Source of the DNA: Bubalus kerabau
Taxonomy: Eukaryota; Chordata; Mammalia; Artiodactyla; Bovidae
Length of the DNA: 64,000 nucleotides
Assembly (NCBI RefSeq): GCF_029407905.1
Contig: NC_073643.1
Coordinates: 37,916,501-37,980,500, forward strand
Direction of reading: 5' to 3'
Below the pieces are notes generated by a model that ran no database searches, was not told where the DNA came from, and worked only from the letters and a program-made list of their open reading frames with translations. The translations under genes were made by a program, and so were the position numbers. The stretch's first letter is position 1, and each line of letters starts with the position of its first letter. Of the stretch, positions 36,185 through 48,325 are shown in pieces.

Positions 36185-37719
36185 GATCAGATCAGATCAG
36201 TCGCTCAGTCGTGTCCAACTCTTTGCGATCCCATGAATTGCAGCACGCCGGGCCTCCCTGTCCATCACCAACTCCCGGAGTTCACTCAGACTCACATCCA
36301 TCGAGTCAGTGATGCCATCCAGCCATCTCATCCTCTGTCGTCCCCTTCTCGTCTTGCTCCCAATCCCTCCCAGCATCAGACTCTTTTCCAATGAGTCAAC
36401 TCTTCGCATGAGGTGGCCCAAGTACTGGAGTTTCAGCTTTACCATCATTCCTTCCAAAGAAATCCCAGGGCTGATCTCCTTCAGAATGGACTGGTTGGAT
36501 CTCCATGCAGTCCAAAGGACTCTCAAGAGTCTTCCCCAATACCACAGTTCAAAAGCATCAAATCTTCGGCGCTCAGCCTTCTTCACAGTCCAACTCTCAC
36601 ATCCATACATGACCACAGGAAAAACCATAGCCTTGACTAGACAAACCTTTGATGGCAAAGTAATGTCTCTGCTTTTGAATATGCTATCTAGGTTGGTCAT
36701 AACTTTCCTTCCAAGGAGTAAGTGTCTTTTAATTTCATGGCTGCAGTCACCATCCGTAGTGATTTTGGAGCCCAGAAAAATAAAGTCTGACACTATTTCC
36801 ACTGTTTCCCCATCTATTTCCCATGAAGTGATGGGACTGGATGCCATGATCTTCATTTTCTGAATGTTGAGCTTTAAGCCAATTTTTTCACTCTCCACTT
36901 TCACTTTCATCAAGAGGCTTTTTAGTTCCTCTTTACTTTCTGCCATAAGGGTGGTATCATCTGCATATCTGAGGTTATTGATATTTCTCCCAGCAATCTT
37001 GATTCCAGCTTGTGTTTCTTCCAGTCTAGCATTTCTCATGATGTACTCTGCATATACATTAAATAAACAGGGTGACAATATACAGCCTTGACGAACTCCT
37101 TTTCCTATTTGGAACCAGTCTGTTGTTCCATGTTCAGTTCTAACTGTTGCTTCCTGACCTGCATACAAATTTCTCAAGAGGCAGATCAGGTGGTCTGGTA
37201 TTCCCATATCTTTCAGAATTTTCCACAGTTTATTGTGATCCACAATAATCACACTAGGACCACAGCCTTGTCTAACTCAATGAAACTAAGCCATGCCCGT
37301 GGGGTAATCCAAGACGGGTGGGTCATGGTGGAGAGATCTGACAGAATGTGGTCCACTGGAGAAGGGAATGGCAAACCACTTCAGTATTCTTGCCTTGAGA
37401 ACCCCATGAACAGTATGAAAAGGCAAAATGATAGGATACTGAAAGAGAAACTCCCCAGGTCAGTAGGTGCCCAATATGCTACTGGAGATCAGTGGAGAAA
37501 TAACTCCAGAAAGAATGAAGGGATGGAGCTAAAGCAAAAAGAATACCCAGCTGTGGATATGACTGGTGATAGAAGCAAGATCTGATGCTGTAAAGAGCAA
37601 TATTGCATAGGAACCTGGAATGTCAGGTCCATGAATCAAGGCAAATTGGAAGTGGTCAAACAAGAGATGGCAAGACTGAATGTCGACATTCTAGGAATCA
37701 GCGAACTGAAATGGACCGG
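36185..37719 (-). mobile_element. BovB LINE with 5' inversion
   Basis: The 3' part (36185 to about 37250) lies on the minus strand and holds RT, YADD and the C-terminus. The 5' part (about 37250-37719) lies on the plus strand and holds the upstream region through the start of the endonuclease domain (MNQGKLEVVKQEMARLN-like text at about 37631-37682). Flanks aatgtttcca at 36175-36184 and 37720-37729 are identical, so both halves arrived in one insertion. The segment between the endonuclease start and the RT is absent. This is the layout expected from twin priming during target-primed reverse transcription. Confidence 0.92.
36197..37252 (-). pseudogene. BovB ORF2 reverse transcriptase region, open frame
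   Basis: A 351-codon uninterrupted frame. In order from the N-terminus: the end of RT motif A (VDHNKLWKILKDMGI), motif B area (GKGVRQGCILSPCLFN), catalytic motif C (LRYADDTTLMAES near residue 96), the RTE post-RT region (KIGLKLNIQKMKIMASSP), VMYGCESWTVKKAERRR, and the C-terminal RMRWLDGITDSMDVSLSELR to a stop. Upstream RT motifs and the endonuclease are missing because of the 5' inversion and deletion, so no functional enzyme can be made. The open state suggests a relatively young or slowly decayed copy compared with the others here. Confidence 0.9.
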
Positions 37720-38385
37720 AATGTTTCCAAGAAACTGTAAATTTCTTACTGGTAGGAATGTAAAATGGTAAGGCCACTTTGAAGAAAGTTTGGCAGTTTC
37801 TCAAAAATTCAACATAGGGTTATCATGGCCAAAAATTTCCAACTTTAGGTATAAACTCTAGAGAATTGAAAATATGTTCACACAAAAATGTTTATACAAA
37901 TGTTCATGATAACATTATTCATAATAGCCAAAAGTTAAAGCAAGCCAAACATCCATCAATTGATGAATGGATAAACAAAATCTGATATATGTATATAATG
38001 GAATATTATTCAACCATACAAAAGTGAATACCACTATATGCTACAACGTGGGTGAACCTTGAAACAAACACTAAGCTCAGTGAAAGAAGTCCATCACAAA
38101 AGGCCACATATTGTCACATTCTGTCTATATAAATTGTCTGTAGGCAAATTTATGGAGACATAAAGTAAATTAATGCAGCGCCTGAGTGGAGGAGGTGGTG
38201 AGGAGTGACTTTTTAATGGATATGGTGATTCTTTTGGACATAATGAAAATGTTTTGGAATTATATAGTGGTGATGATTGCACAATTTTGTGAATATACTG
38301 AAAACACTGAGTTGTATGTTTTAAAAAGGTCAATTTTATGGGATGTGAATTTTATCTCAATAAAGCTGTTTTTAGAAAGATAAAG

Positions 38386-38992
38386 GCTTTTCCCAGCTGC
38401 TCTCAAATAATGCTCTCTGGTCTTTTGTGGATGAGTGACTCAGCAGAAGCCAGTAGTTTTTAACTTACATTTTTAAGAAAGCTAAACTGTTTTTGCAACA
38501 CACCAAACATGTATTAAACAAAATGTAATCATCACATCTCCCTGTTAAAAACTAGATAAACAAAGCAGATTTCTTCACAAACAACATATGGAAATGAGAT
38601 TCATCCATCAATACATCCAGTTAGCTTTGGTCACTTTGCACTGAGCTTGTGCTGCAGAGAAAAAGAAAAGGGAAATTAAGACTGAATAACCTCAGCCTGA
38701 TGATTCTGCTCTTGATCAAAAACAGTAAAAAGGTTTTGTTGGATCCTTACCTGTCCAGTCTGGCTCCCTATACTGATTATGTTCGACAGATAATAGTCTG
38801 TTGGCTAGGTACTGCTAATTATTTTAGATGGTGAGATTTCACTATGATTAAATTAATTAAAATCTGTCTCCTTGGCATACTAAATAAAGCCTGTAGGTCT
38901 CAAGGTTTAAGTCTTTTTTTTTTTTTTTCTTATTTCTTAAATTGGAGAATAGTTTAAGAGAGATTGGTGTTTCCTTGAAAAAGAAAAAAGTC
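38386..38992. other. Unassigned sequence
   Basis: No recognised repeat apart from a T-run at about 38911-38928. No gene. Confidence 0.4.
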
Positions 38993-39002
38993 AGACTCTT
39001 CT

Positions 39003-39128
39003 GTGTTATGTGTTAGTTGCTCAGTCGTGTCCGACTCTTCGTGATCCATGGACTGTAGCCCACAAGGCGCCTCTGTCTGTGGGATTCTCTGGGCAAGAAT
39101 AATGGAGTGGGTTGCCATTTCCTTCTCT
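39003..39128 (-). mobile_element. Bov-tA/Bov-A SINE fragment, antisense
   Basis: ttgctcagtcgtgtccgact to gtgggttgccatttccttct. Perfect 10-bp target-site duplication agactcttct at 38993-39002 and 39129-39138. Confidence 0.92.
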
Positions 39129-39344
39129 AGACTCTTCTACTTGGTGTCATAATAAAAGCTGATAATCAAGTAAGAGTTTTTTTGCAGTGAAGATGGCTTT
39201 AAACCTGAAACTCTCCTGTTGTATTTCTTCTTGGTCTCATCATTTCCTTTCCGAGTCAGTATCTTTGTCTATTTAATGTCAGATTTTATTCTCACATTTT
39301 AATGTTAATATTTTAGTCCCAGAACCTTGGATGCATAAGAATTC

Positions 39345-39775
39345 AGTTCAGATCAGTCACTCAGTCATGTCTGACTCTTTGCAACCCCATGGACTGCAGC
39401 ATGCCAGGCTTCCCTGTCCATCACCAACTCCAGGAGCCTACTCAAACTCATGCCCATCACGTCGGTGATGCCATCCAAGCATCTCATCCTCTGTCAGCCC
39501 CTTCTCCTCCCACCTTCAATCTTTCCCAGCATCAGGGTCTTTTCCAAGGAATCAGTTCTTTGCATCAGATGGCCAAAATATTGGAGTTTCAGCTTCAGCA
39601 TCAGTCCTTCCAATGAATATTCAGGACTGATTTCCTTTAGGATGGACTGGTTGACTCTCCTTGCAGTCCCAGGGACTCTCGAGTCTTCTCCAACATCACA
39701 GTTCAAAAGCATCAATTCTTCAGCATTCAGCTTTCTTTATATTCCAACCCTCACATCTGTACATGACTGCTGGAA
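39345..39775 (-). mobile_element. BovB LINE 3' part, antisense
   Basis: Reversed tail (cagttcagatcagtcactca) and C-terminal ORF2. Minus-strand residues KLKLQYFGHLMQRTDSLEK are readable. 5'-truncated at about 39775 in the YGCESW region, with a small deletion near 39680. Confidence 0.9.
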
Positions 39776-40819
39776 TATCCTGCTAGGATGCTTTTAATTG
39801 CCATGAGAAATGACTAAGTGTATCCTAAAAAGAAGGGACACATGAGAAATTTAAACAGTTTAAGTTTTGAGATTTTAGTTTTCAGTTGTTTGTATACATA
39901 GATATTTATATCTTGTTCTGTGTTTGCTAACATAAGTCTTACATGGTCATATGATCTTGGGTATAACCAAGGCCATACTCTTGAGGAAATGAAATTGTGA
40001 TGTTGTATTGCAATTTAAATATTCCATGGGGACAATCTAAAGATACTGTTCATTTTATGGATTGACAATTTTTTTGGGGGGAGAGTTTGAAATATAGGTC
40101 ATGCATAACTCTTCCTCCTGGTGAACCTCTTTAGCCACTTGACAATGAGTCTACTTTGGACACATCTATCTTAAGTTTGTCACAAGAGGACAAAGAGGAG
40201 GGCTTTGAACTGTCATCTGCAAGCGAATTGTCTAATATCATTTATACATTTTAAGGAACCTGGGGGCAGATCTTGTTTGTTTAGATGTGATATATACTGT
40301 GTAATTCCCATGTGGATATGAATATGATAATCTTGAAATGTAATTTAGATTTTCTGTTGCTTTTTTGTAGTGACTGGTTTTTGCTAAAGAATGCATGTAA
40401 ATTACAAATTAGAACAACTTCTTTAGAATTTTGAACTTATATTGGTGATTGATGCAGTCTAACATTGCCATAAACAGTGGAGAGATCTGAAAATATTTCT
40501 AAATGAAGTGGAAAGTTATTGTCCCAGATCCGCTCAGCAACACGAATCCCAAAAGGAAGAGTATATTAGTAGGAAAATGAAAGGTTGGCTTAATTTTGGA
40601 GCAGTTACATCCAAAATGGGAGTATGTTTTCAGAACCTGATCAGAATCTGCTGACTCTCTGAAAGTTTTGGAGATTAAAGATTAAAGGAATTTTAGGGTC
40701 CCAGCATGCATGCAAGAATGCATGACGGTGCTCTGATGGTCCATTCAGGGCAGATATCACCAACAGAACAGAACCAACTTGGCTGATAAACCCTAAGATA
40801 AAGTATAACAGTCAGTCTC
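39776..40819. other. Unassigned AT-rich sequence
   Basis: No recognised feature. Short repeat gattaaagattaaagg near 40672. Confidence 0.4.
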
Positions 40820-41325
40820 CAAAATGTCTCCCAATGATCCTAGCCTCCCTATGTATCCACTCCCTTGTGTAATTTCATCCTATATTGTGTAAAGCTGTCC
40901 TGTTTGAATCTTAGAATAGAGTGTAAGTGACAGTGTGTGACTTCTGAGACTAAGTCAAAAAGATGTTGTGACCTACTCCCTTTGTTCTCTTTTGGATCCT
41001 TTCTTGGGAGGGAGGCTAGCTGCCGTGTTGTAAGGAACCCTCAAGCAACACTGTGGAGAATTCCTTGTGGTAAGTCCTCCTGCTAATAGCCAGTAGAAAC
41101 TTGCCAGTCTTCTGAGTGAGCCACCTTGGAAGTGGACCCTCCAGGTCCATCATGCCATCATTTGACTGCAACCTTGGGAGAGGCCCTGGGGCAGAACCAT
41201 ACAACTATGCTTTTCCTGATTCCTGACCTATAGAAACTATAAGAGATAGTAGGTATTCTTTATTGTCTCAAGCTGAATTTGGGAGCCATTTGTTACACAG
41301 CAGTAGATAACTAATGCATAATGTT
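40820..41325 (+). mobile_element. MLT1-type MaLR LTR, sense
   Basis: Nearly complete solo-LTR-like layout: gtgtgtgacttctgagacta, ctgccgtgttgtaaggaacc, gagtgagccaccttggaagt, ctgattcctgacctatagaa and the 3' end tttgttacacagcagtagat then aactaatgca. An ERVL-MaLR relic shared among placental mammals. Confidence 0.85.
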
Positions 41326-41834
41326 TGAATGGTGATCCTAGGAAGCAGAAATGAAGGAGTGAGGAAAGTGAGTCAGGGGACAGAGAATAAAGGATACCTT
41401 AATATGGACAGTTGGGTTCAGTCCCATCAGCATATCATTGAGGATGATTTGTGACATACCTGAGAATTATGTAACCAAGACACAGGGCTTGTGTACTTTT
41501 CCACTGACTTGCATTTCTCATGGACACAAAGTTTCCCTGTGGAGGCATGAAATAGTCAATCTTTCAGGCTGCTCTGACCTTGGGCTCCTAGAATCAGAGA
41601 AAATCCTCAGAGAAGCAGAATGCTGTAGGTGGTTGAAATAGGAGGCTGTCAGCATGTAACAGAATTGTCCACTGAGGCTACAGGTGAACTCAGGGGTGGA
41701 CAGAATTGAGGAAAAATGGACCTTCAATAACATCAGCCTCATGGCTTCATCGTGTTTTTCATTGCCACACTTGGAGCGACCACTCCCAGTCAATTAGCAT
41801 TAGGATTTGAGATGAAGTCACTTGTTTTCACTAG
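41326..41834. other. Unassigned sequence
   Basis: Overlapping 67- and 91-codon frames on opposite strands around 41438-41793 have no recognisable content. Confidence 0.4.
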
Positions 41835-42130
41835 TCTGGAATATACTCCTCACTCTTTGTTCTGTCTCCTCCACTCAACACTACTTTTCACCTGGTAAAT
41901 TCTTACTTAATTCTCAAGGGTCAAGGGTTACCTACCCAATGACCCTTACCTAATAACACCCCTTTGCCTGACTAAATTAACCTTCCTTTCCTCATCAGTC
42001 GCCTGCTTTCAGTAGTCACACAAATGGACTGTAATCATTTCTTCATGTGCTTATCTCCCTGACTTACCTCCTGGTGAATGTTTGTTCATCTTTATATATC
42101 CAATGTCTAGCATATATTAGGCCCTTAAAA
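41835..42130 (+). repeat. L2 LINE 3' end, sense
   Basis: tttcacctggtaaattctta, gacccttacctaataacacc, cttatctccctgacttacct and a final tccaatgtctagcatatatt follow the L2 3' end order. Confidence 0.7.
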
Positions 42131-43745
42131 AATACAAGCTAAATGAGCAAGACTTAGAGGATTTGAAGTAAAGGTACAAATCTCCTAAGTGTTCCACAGC
42201 ACCACAGTGTTCTCCCAGACTTTATTTTCTCTACCAAGGTACCCACAGATGTATGTTTTACTATGGATAAAAGGAACATATTGACATGCTTTTGGATTAC
42301 TTAGATTGCTCTGTATAAAAGGAACAAACCAAGTGAGAATAAACAGCCTGGCAAACTGGGTTTGGGAAAATATAATTTTAAGCCTTAGGCTCTCCATTAC
42401 CTGAATTTATCAATATATGTACTACATGTATTTTTTTCAAACTGTTGTCTTCTACTGATTTGGTAGTGAAACACTTTTATGCAGAAAAAAAATATGGACT
42501 CTCCATAGCAAAGTCACGGAATGGCTATGTTGCCATGTGAAGTGTGGTATAAAGTTTGGTTCTGATTATTAAAGTTTGAAGAATTCTGTTTATATGGGGT
42601 GGGGGGAAGGGGAAAGTGACCAGCACTGTTTTAAAGCTGGCATTGTTTCTAAAGGTCCCTGGGGAATGTTTCCATCCCCAAACACTAACAGATGTCATTC
42701 TCCTGTCCTGGGTTGACCTGAGGCCCTTACCCATGGTTCGCTTGTGCAGCAATCCAGCCCATATGCATTTCGTCATATTTCCCTTCAGGGCAGGACAAGC
42801 AAAGAGAAGAGAAGTGAATTTCATTTTGGCTTATTTTGGGTTCTTTTTTTTTTTTTTTGTCCCATCAGAGCCACTCCATGGCTTTGTTTAGAGCATCTAA
42901 TACTTGCCGGACCTGGAGAATCCCTTCTTGTTGGATGCCAAGAGTTAAATGGATTCAGTGTATTTTCCAGGGGGCTTGATGAAAGGTGCTAACAGATGTC
43001 GATTTCAGCTTTGTCATTCAAGTGCTTCTCAAAAACCACCTGATGTATCTGTGTTAGAGCTTTTCTTTCAGCCTTTTCTCATTACATTTTAGCTCTATTT
43101 TGTGACTAAAGCTTTGAAGAAATTTGAGAGCTATTTTGGAAACTTAAGGAGTAGAAAGCTTGAAATATCTAAGCTCTGAAATATGCATTTGACCTTATTC
43201 CCAATGCCCATAGTCTAGGGAAGGCAACGGCAGATGCTCAGTATTTTTCTGTGCTCTGAAAAGATGATATTTCATTAAAAAATTAATCATTAATTTATTA
43301 TAATTATGTATATATATACACATTCTAATTTTTCCACTGTGGTCTTTGTAAAAATCCTTTAAATTTGGTGTTGAAAAGTTCATATGTTTAGAACTTTGAA
43401 ATGATTTTATTTATCCTAAAGGTGGATATAATAAAGCTTCATTCACATACTTTTTTTCTGTAGGACTCTGTAGTAGAGACAAGGATTACATGCCAGTATT
43501 AGGCTCAGGGTTTGCATTTTCAGAAGTAGTTTGGGACCCATATGATTTTTAGGAAAATATAGAAGTCTTAATTCAGCTAATTTCCCTTCAGTTCTAGTTT
43601 AAGCCTGATTCAATTAGGACAGTAAACAGTGTTTGACTATTTACATGAGTGAATACAAGTGTTAAGTGTATCTCTGAGGTGCCATTTCACATAAATAGTC
43701 CCACTTTCAGCAAGTTGGAAATGACCTGGCAGAGACATGCAATGT
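42131..43745. other. Unassigned AT-rich sequence
   Basis: No recognised repeat, apart from a T-run near 42847-42860. No gene. Confidence 0.4.
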
Positions 43746-43759
43746 CAAGGTTATGTCTT

Positions 43760-45719
43760 TTTTTTTTTTTTCTTTTTTCCAGTTTTATTTATTTATTTAC
43801 TTTACAATATTGTATTAGTTTTGCCGTACATTGACATGAATCTGCCATGGGTGAACATGTGTTCCCCATCCTGAATCCCCCTCCAGCCTCCCTCCCATCC
43901 CATCCCACTAGGTCATCCCAGTGTACCAGCCGCAAGCACCCTGTATCATACATCGAACCTGGACTGGTGATCTGTTTCACATGTGATAATTTACATGTTT
44001 CAATGCCATTCTCCCATAACATCCCACCCTCGTCCTCTCCCACAGAGTCCAAAAGACTGTTCTATTCATCTGTGTCTCTTTTGCTGTCTCACATACAGGG
44101 TTATCCTTACCATCTCTCTAAATTCTGTATATATGCATTATTATACTGTGTTGGTGTTTTTCTTTCTGGCTTACTTCACTCTGTATAATAGGCTCCAGTT
44201 TCATCCACCTCATTAGAACTGATTCAAATGTATTCTTTTTAATGGCTGAGTAATATTCCATTGTGTATATGTACCACAGCTTTCTTATCCATTCATCTGC
44301 TGATGGACATCTAGGTTGCTTCCATGTCCTGGCTATTATAAACAGTGCTGCGATGAACATTGGGGTACATGTGTCTCAATTCTGGTTTCCTCGGTGTGTA
44401 TGCCCAGTGGTGGGATTGCTGGGTCATATGGCAGTTCTATTTCCAGATTTTTAAGGAATCTCCACACTGTTCTCCATAGTGGCTGTACTAGTTTGCATTC
44501 CTACCAACAGTGTAAGAGGGTTCCCTTTTCTCCACACCCTCTCCAGTGTTTATTGCTTGTAGACTTTTGGATCACACCCATTCTAACTGGCATGAAATGG
44601 TACCTCATTGTGGTTTTGATTTACATTTCTCTGATAATGAGTGATATTGAGCATCTTTTCATGTGTTTGTTAGCCATCTGTATGTCTTCTTTGGAGAAAT
44701 GTCTGTTTAGTTCTTTTGCCTACTTTTTGATTGAGTCGTTTAATTTTCTGGAATTGAGCTTCAGGAGTTGCTTGTATATTTTTGAGATTAATTCTTTGTC
44801 CATTGCTTCATTTGCTATTATTTTCTCCAATTCTAAAGGCTGTCTTTTCACCTTGCTTATAGTTTCCTTTGTTGTGCAGAAGCCTTTAATTTTAATTAGG
44901 TCCCATTTGTTTATTTTTGCTTTTATTTCCAATATTCTGGGAGGTGGGTCATAGAGGATCCTGCTGTGGTTTATGTCGGAGAGTGTTTTGCCTATGTTTT
45001 CCTCTAGGACTTTTATAGTTTCTGGTCTTACATTTAGATCTTTAATCCACTTTGAGTTTATTTTTGGGTATGGTGTTAGAAAGTGTTCTAGTTTAATTCT
45101 TTTACAAAAGTGGTTGACCAGTTTTCCCAGCACCACTTTTTAAAGAGATTGTCTTTTCTCCATTGTATATTCTTGCCTCCTTTGTCAAAGGTAAGGGGTC
45201 CATAGGTGTGTGGATTTATCTCTAGGCTTTCTATTTTGTTCCCTTGATCTATATTTCTGTCTTTGTACCAGTAGCATACTGTTTTGATGACTGTGGCTTT
45301 GTAGTAGAGCCTGAAGTCAGGCAGGTTGATTCCTCCAGTTCCATTCTTCTTTCTCAAGACTGCTTTGGCTATTAGAAGTTTTTTGTATTTCCATACAAGT
45401 TGTGAAATTATTTGTTCTAGTTCTCTGAAAAATACTGTTGGTAGCTTGATAGGGATTGCATTGAATCTATAGATTGCTTTGGGTAGTATACTCATTTTCA
45501 CTATATTGATTCTTCCGATCCATGAACATGGTATATTTCTCCATCTATTAGTGTCCTCTTTGATTTCTTTCACCACTGTTTTATAGTTTTCTATATATAG
45601 GTCTTTTGTTTCTTTAGGTAGATATATTCGTAAGTATTTTATTCTTTTCATTGCAATGGTGAATGGAATTGTTTCCTTAATTTCTCTTTCTGTTTTCTCA
45701 TTGTTAGCGTATAGGAATG
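43760..45719 (-). mobile_element. Ruminant L1 LINE, 5'-truncated, antisense
   Basis: Starts on the + strand with a T-run (reversed poly-A), then the L1 3' UTR and about 1.5 kb of ORF2. It is 1,960 bp long and 5'-truncated at 45719. A perfect 14-bp target-site duplication, caaggttatgtctt, lies at 43746-43759 and 45720-45733. Low apparent decay and an exact duplication point to a recent insertion. Confidence 0.97.
44118..45651 (-). pseudogene. L1 ORF2 C-terminal region, frameshifted
   Basis: Three open pieces read in order on the minus strand. 45651-45088 holds NKLW-like thumb and post-RT text (RINIVKMSILPKAIYRFNAI, KNGTGGINLPDFRLYYKA). 45136-44720 holds FLTPYPKINSKWIKDLN and IKGFCTTKETISKVKRQP. 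44360-44118 holds the cysteine-poor end, ARTWKQPRCPSADEWIRKLW and MEYYSAIKKNTFESV. The frame changes near 45120, and stops follow 44720. Endonuclease and the catalytic RT core are outside the truncated copy, so no active protein is possible. Confidence 0.92.
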
Positions 45720-45733
45720 CAAGGTTATGTCTT

Positions 45734-47526
45734 ATATGTGCTGGCCGAGCACTCCTGCCCCTTTCCTAGAAAACAGCTGATCAATTCCATTGAGGAACCA
45801 CTGATCTCTAATTCCTAGTCTCCCCCACGCACTAACCCCTAGATGTGGGAATGTTTCTACTTTGTTGACTCAAGATTCAGCCTGGGCCAGTTAAAAGATC
45901 ACAGTTGTCCTGATCACAGTTATTGGTTCAGGCAGATCAAAGCCTTTCTGAAGACTTTTGCTGAAGCTGTAGTGCAACAGTTCCCCTTGTTTTCAAGGAC
46001 ATAGATGTCAAGAAATTTAAACTCAGACCTGTCAGTGGCCACACTGAAGAAGAGATCTACCTTCAGTAAGAAGCATTTCAGAGGAAAACTGGAACAGGTG
46101 ATGGTAAGAAAGAGTGCTTCTGAGATCTTGCCATACCAGGAACAACTGACCTTAGTCTTCCCTTCTAAGTGAGCCAAAATGATCCACTTTTGTTGTTGTT
46201 GAAGTTCTTTGAGTTGAAATGCAAACTAATATACAACACTCCCTGGGAGCTTCTTTGTAGGGTGGAGTTGAACTTCCTGAAGACTGGAGAGAGGGTCCTT
46301 GGAAGTGAAATGGGGTTCCATAAAGAGATGTACTCTGGCTGTACTTCACTTCTTCATCATGAACACTACAATTTCTGGCAATCATTTTTAAAGCCATTTT
46401 TTTTGGCTGGGGGGGAGTGGAGAAAGCCAGAGTAAATGCAGAACATGTGTATGAGTTCATGCTCCTCTTCTGCACTAACGCATAACTTTGTACCAATACT
46501 TACCCATGGTAAAAGTTTTGACTTCCTTGCAGTGGACTGCAGTTTCTTGCAAAGTAAACCTAGGTTGGTAAATTTCAAACTATTATGCGGAGCTCTTGGA
46601 GGAAGAAGTAACCTTAGGAAATAGAGGAAATCAAGTCATCACAGTTTGGATTTCCCAATCATATTCCCCATCCTGTTCAATGTGCAGTAATCTTTTACTT
46701 ATTTTATGTTGAAAATTTCACTTGAAAAGGAGAAAAACCTTTTTTCTTAAAAAGCATTTGAAAACCACCTAAGAGTTCTCTGAGTAAGTTTCCTTCTAGC
46801 TTGTTTCTCTGACATCCTCAAGATGGTCATCTCTGAGGGCTTCATGTTGAAGGCTCTAGATAGAGTCTGGTCTGCATCCCAGTTGAGTTTTATCTCTTGA
46901 TTGATATACAGAGGCAAAGATCCTGTTTTTACCTCTTCCCTGTTTCTAAATTTTGAGTTTGCTTTCTTGGTGATGTTAGCAGTATTTAGTTCATTGACCT
47001 TCTCTCCAAGAAAGGCTTGTTTGGTGAATAGTTCATTGTATTTGTTTCTTTTTAAAGTGAGTTTTTAAAAAGCTGTTTATCAATGGCATAACTATACTTG
47101 CTCATTTTAGAATTTTTAAAAATCTAAAAGTTAAGGGGGAAAATATCTTTCTTAGTCTTACTACCCGAAGAGAAGACATTGTTCTGCTGAAAATCTGCCT
47201 GATGCTTTCCAATATATTAGAGATCAAATCCCCTCTTTCAAGCCTGCCCTCCTGCCAGGGCCTCCACCTGACCTAGACTGAGCCAAGTCCACCACTATAC
47301 CTGGTGGCTCCTAGCATCTTATGACTTCTCCTACTTCTTTCTGTTCTTTGGAAAGACTCATTTCCTTTTACCTCCAAATCTTTGTACTGCTGTTACACAC
47401 CTCCTTCACAATGAAAGTTTCTCCTTGCATTGTGGATCTCAGTTGAGCTGGCCCAACCTGTAGGAAAGCTGCTTTTCACAATCAGGGGTTTGCTAGGCAT
47501 ATACTCCTGGAGCACCTTGTACTTTC
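45734..47526. other. Mostly unassigned sequence
   Basis: Frames at 46152-46578 on both strands (88-114 codons) have no recognisable motifs. 47340-47420 recalls L2 (ccaaatctttgtactgctgt) but is weak. Confidence 0.4.
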
Positions 47527-47535
47527 CTGAGCACT

Positions 47536-48325
47536 CAGTTCAGTTCAGTTGCTCAGTCGTGTCCAACTCTTTGTGACCCCATGGACTGTAGCATGCCAGG
47601 CTTCCCTGTCCATCACCAAACCCTGGAGCTTACCCAAACTCATGTCCATTGAGTTGGTGATGCCATCCAACCATCTTATCCTCTGCCATCCCTTTCTCCT
47701 CCCACCTTCAATCTTGCCCAGCATTAGGGTCTTTGCCAATGAGTCAGTTCTTCACATCAGGTGGCCAAAATATTGGATTTTCAGCTTCAACATCAGTCCT
47801 TCCAATGAATATTCAGGACTGATTTCCTTTAGAATGGACTGGTTGGATCTCCTTGCAGTCCAAGGGACTCTCAAGAGTCTTCTCCAACACCACAGTTCAA
47901 AAGCATCAATTCTTCAGTGCTCAGCTTTCTTCACAGTCCAACTCTCACATCTGTACATGACTGCTGGAAAAACCATAGCCTTGACTAGATGGACCTTTGT
48001 TGGCAAAGTAATGTCTCTGCTTTTAAATATGCTATCTAGGTTGGTCATAACTTTTCTTTCAAGGAGCAAGAGTCTTTTAATTTCAGTCACCATTTGCAGT
48101 GGTTTTGGAGCCCCCCAAAATAAAGTCTGTCACTGTTTCTACTGTTTCTCCATCTATTTGCCGTGAAGTGATGGGACTGGATGCCATGATCTTAGTTTTC
48201 TGAATGTTGAGTTTGAAGCCAACTTTTTCACTCTCCTCTTTCACTTTCATCAAGAGGCTCTTTCGTTCTTCTTTGCTTTCTGCCATAGTGTGATGTCATC
48301 TGCATATCTGAGGTTATTGATATTT
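47536..48325 (-). mobile_element. BovB LINE 3' part, antisense
   Basis: Reversed tail (cagttcagttcagttgctca) to a 5' truncation in the YADD region. Direct repeats ctgagcact lie at 47527-47535 and 48326-48334, a likely target-site duplication. A third copy lies at 48346-48354. Minus-strand ORF text (KVGFKLNIQKTKIMASSPIT) is broken by several lesions. Confidence 0.92.

Larger units (their letters stand above)
34130..38385 (+). mobile_element. Old L1 LINE, sense, interrupted by a SINE and two BovB copies
   Basis: Four collinear pieces: 34130-34697 (aataaatgagttcaacaagt, caaaaagaatgaaatactta), 34838-35445 (aaattcttacagctcaacaa-type ORF2 text), 36111-36184 (aaccacaatgagatatctat) and 37730-38385 (tttcttactggtaggaatgt, catccatcaattgatgaatg, then the 3' UTR ending with tcaataaagctg). 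The coding frame is destroyed by stops and indels. The order matches one L1 running from the RT region to its 3' end. Confidence 0.85.

Noticed and set aside
44316..44954. 212-codon plus-strand open frame rich in hydrophobic residues
   Set aside because: It is the antisense of L1 ORF2 and 3' UTR. Low-stop antisense frames are usual there.
46152..46496. 114-codon minus-strand frame as a host exon
   Set aside because: Low-complexity start, no domain and a competing plus-strand frame of similar length.
47549..48166. 205-codon plus-strand open frame
   Set aside because: Antisense of a BovB copy; the same shadow appears over every BovB (for example 7057-7686 and 36309-36863).
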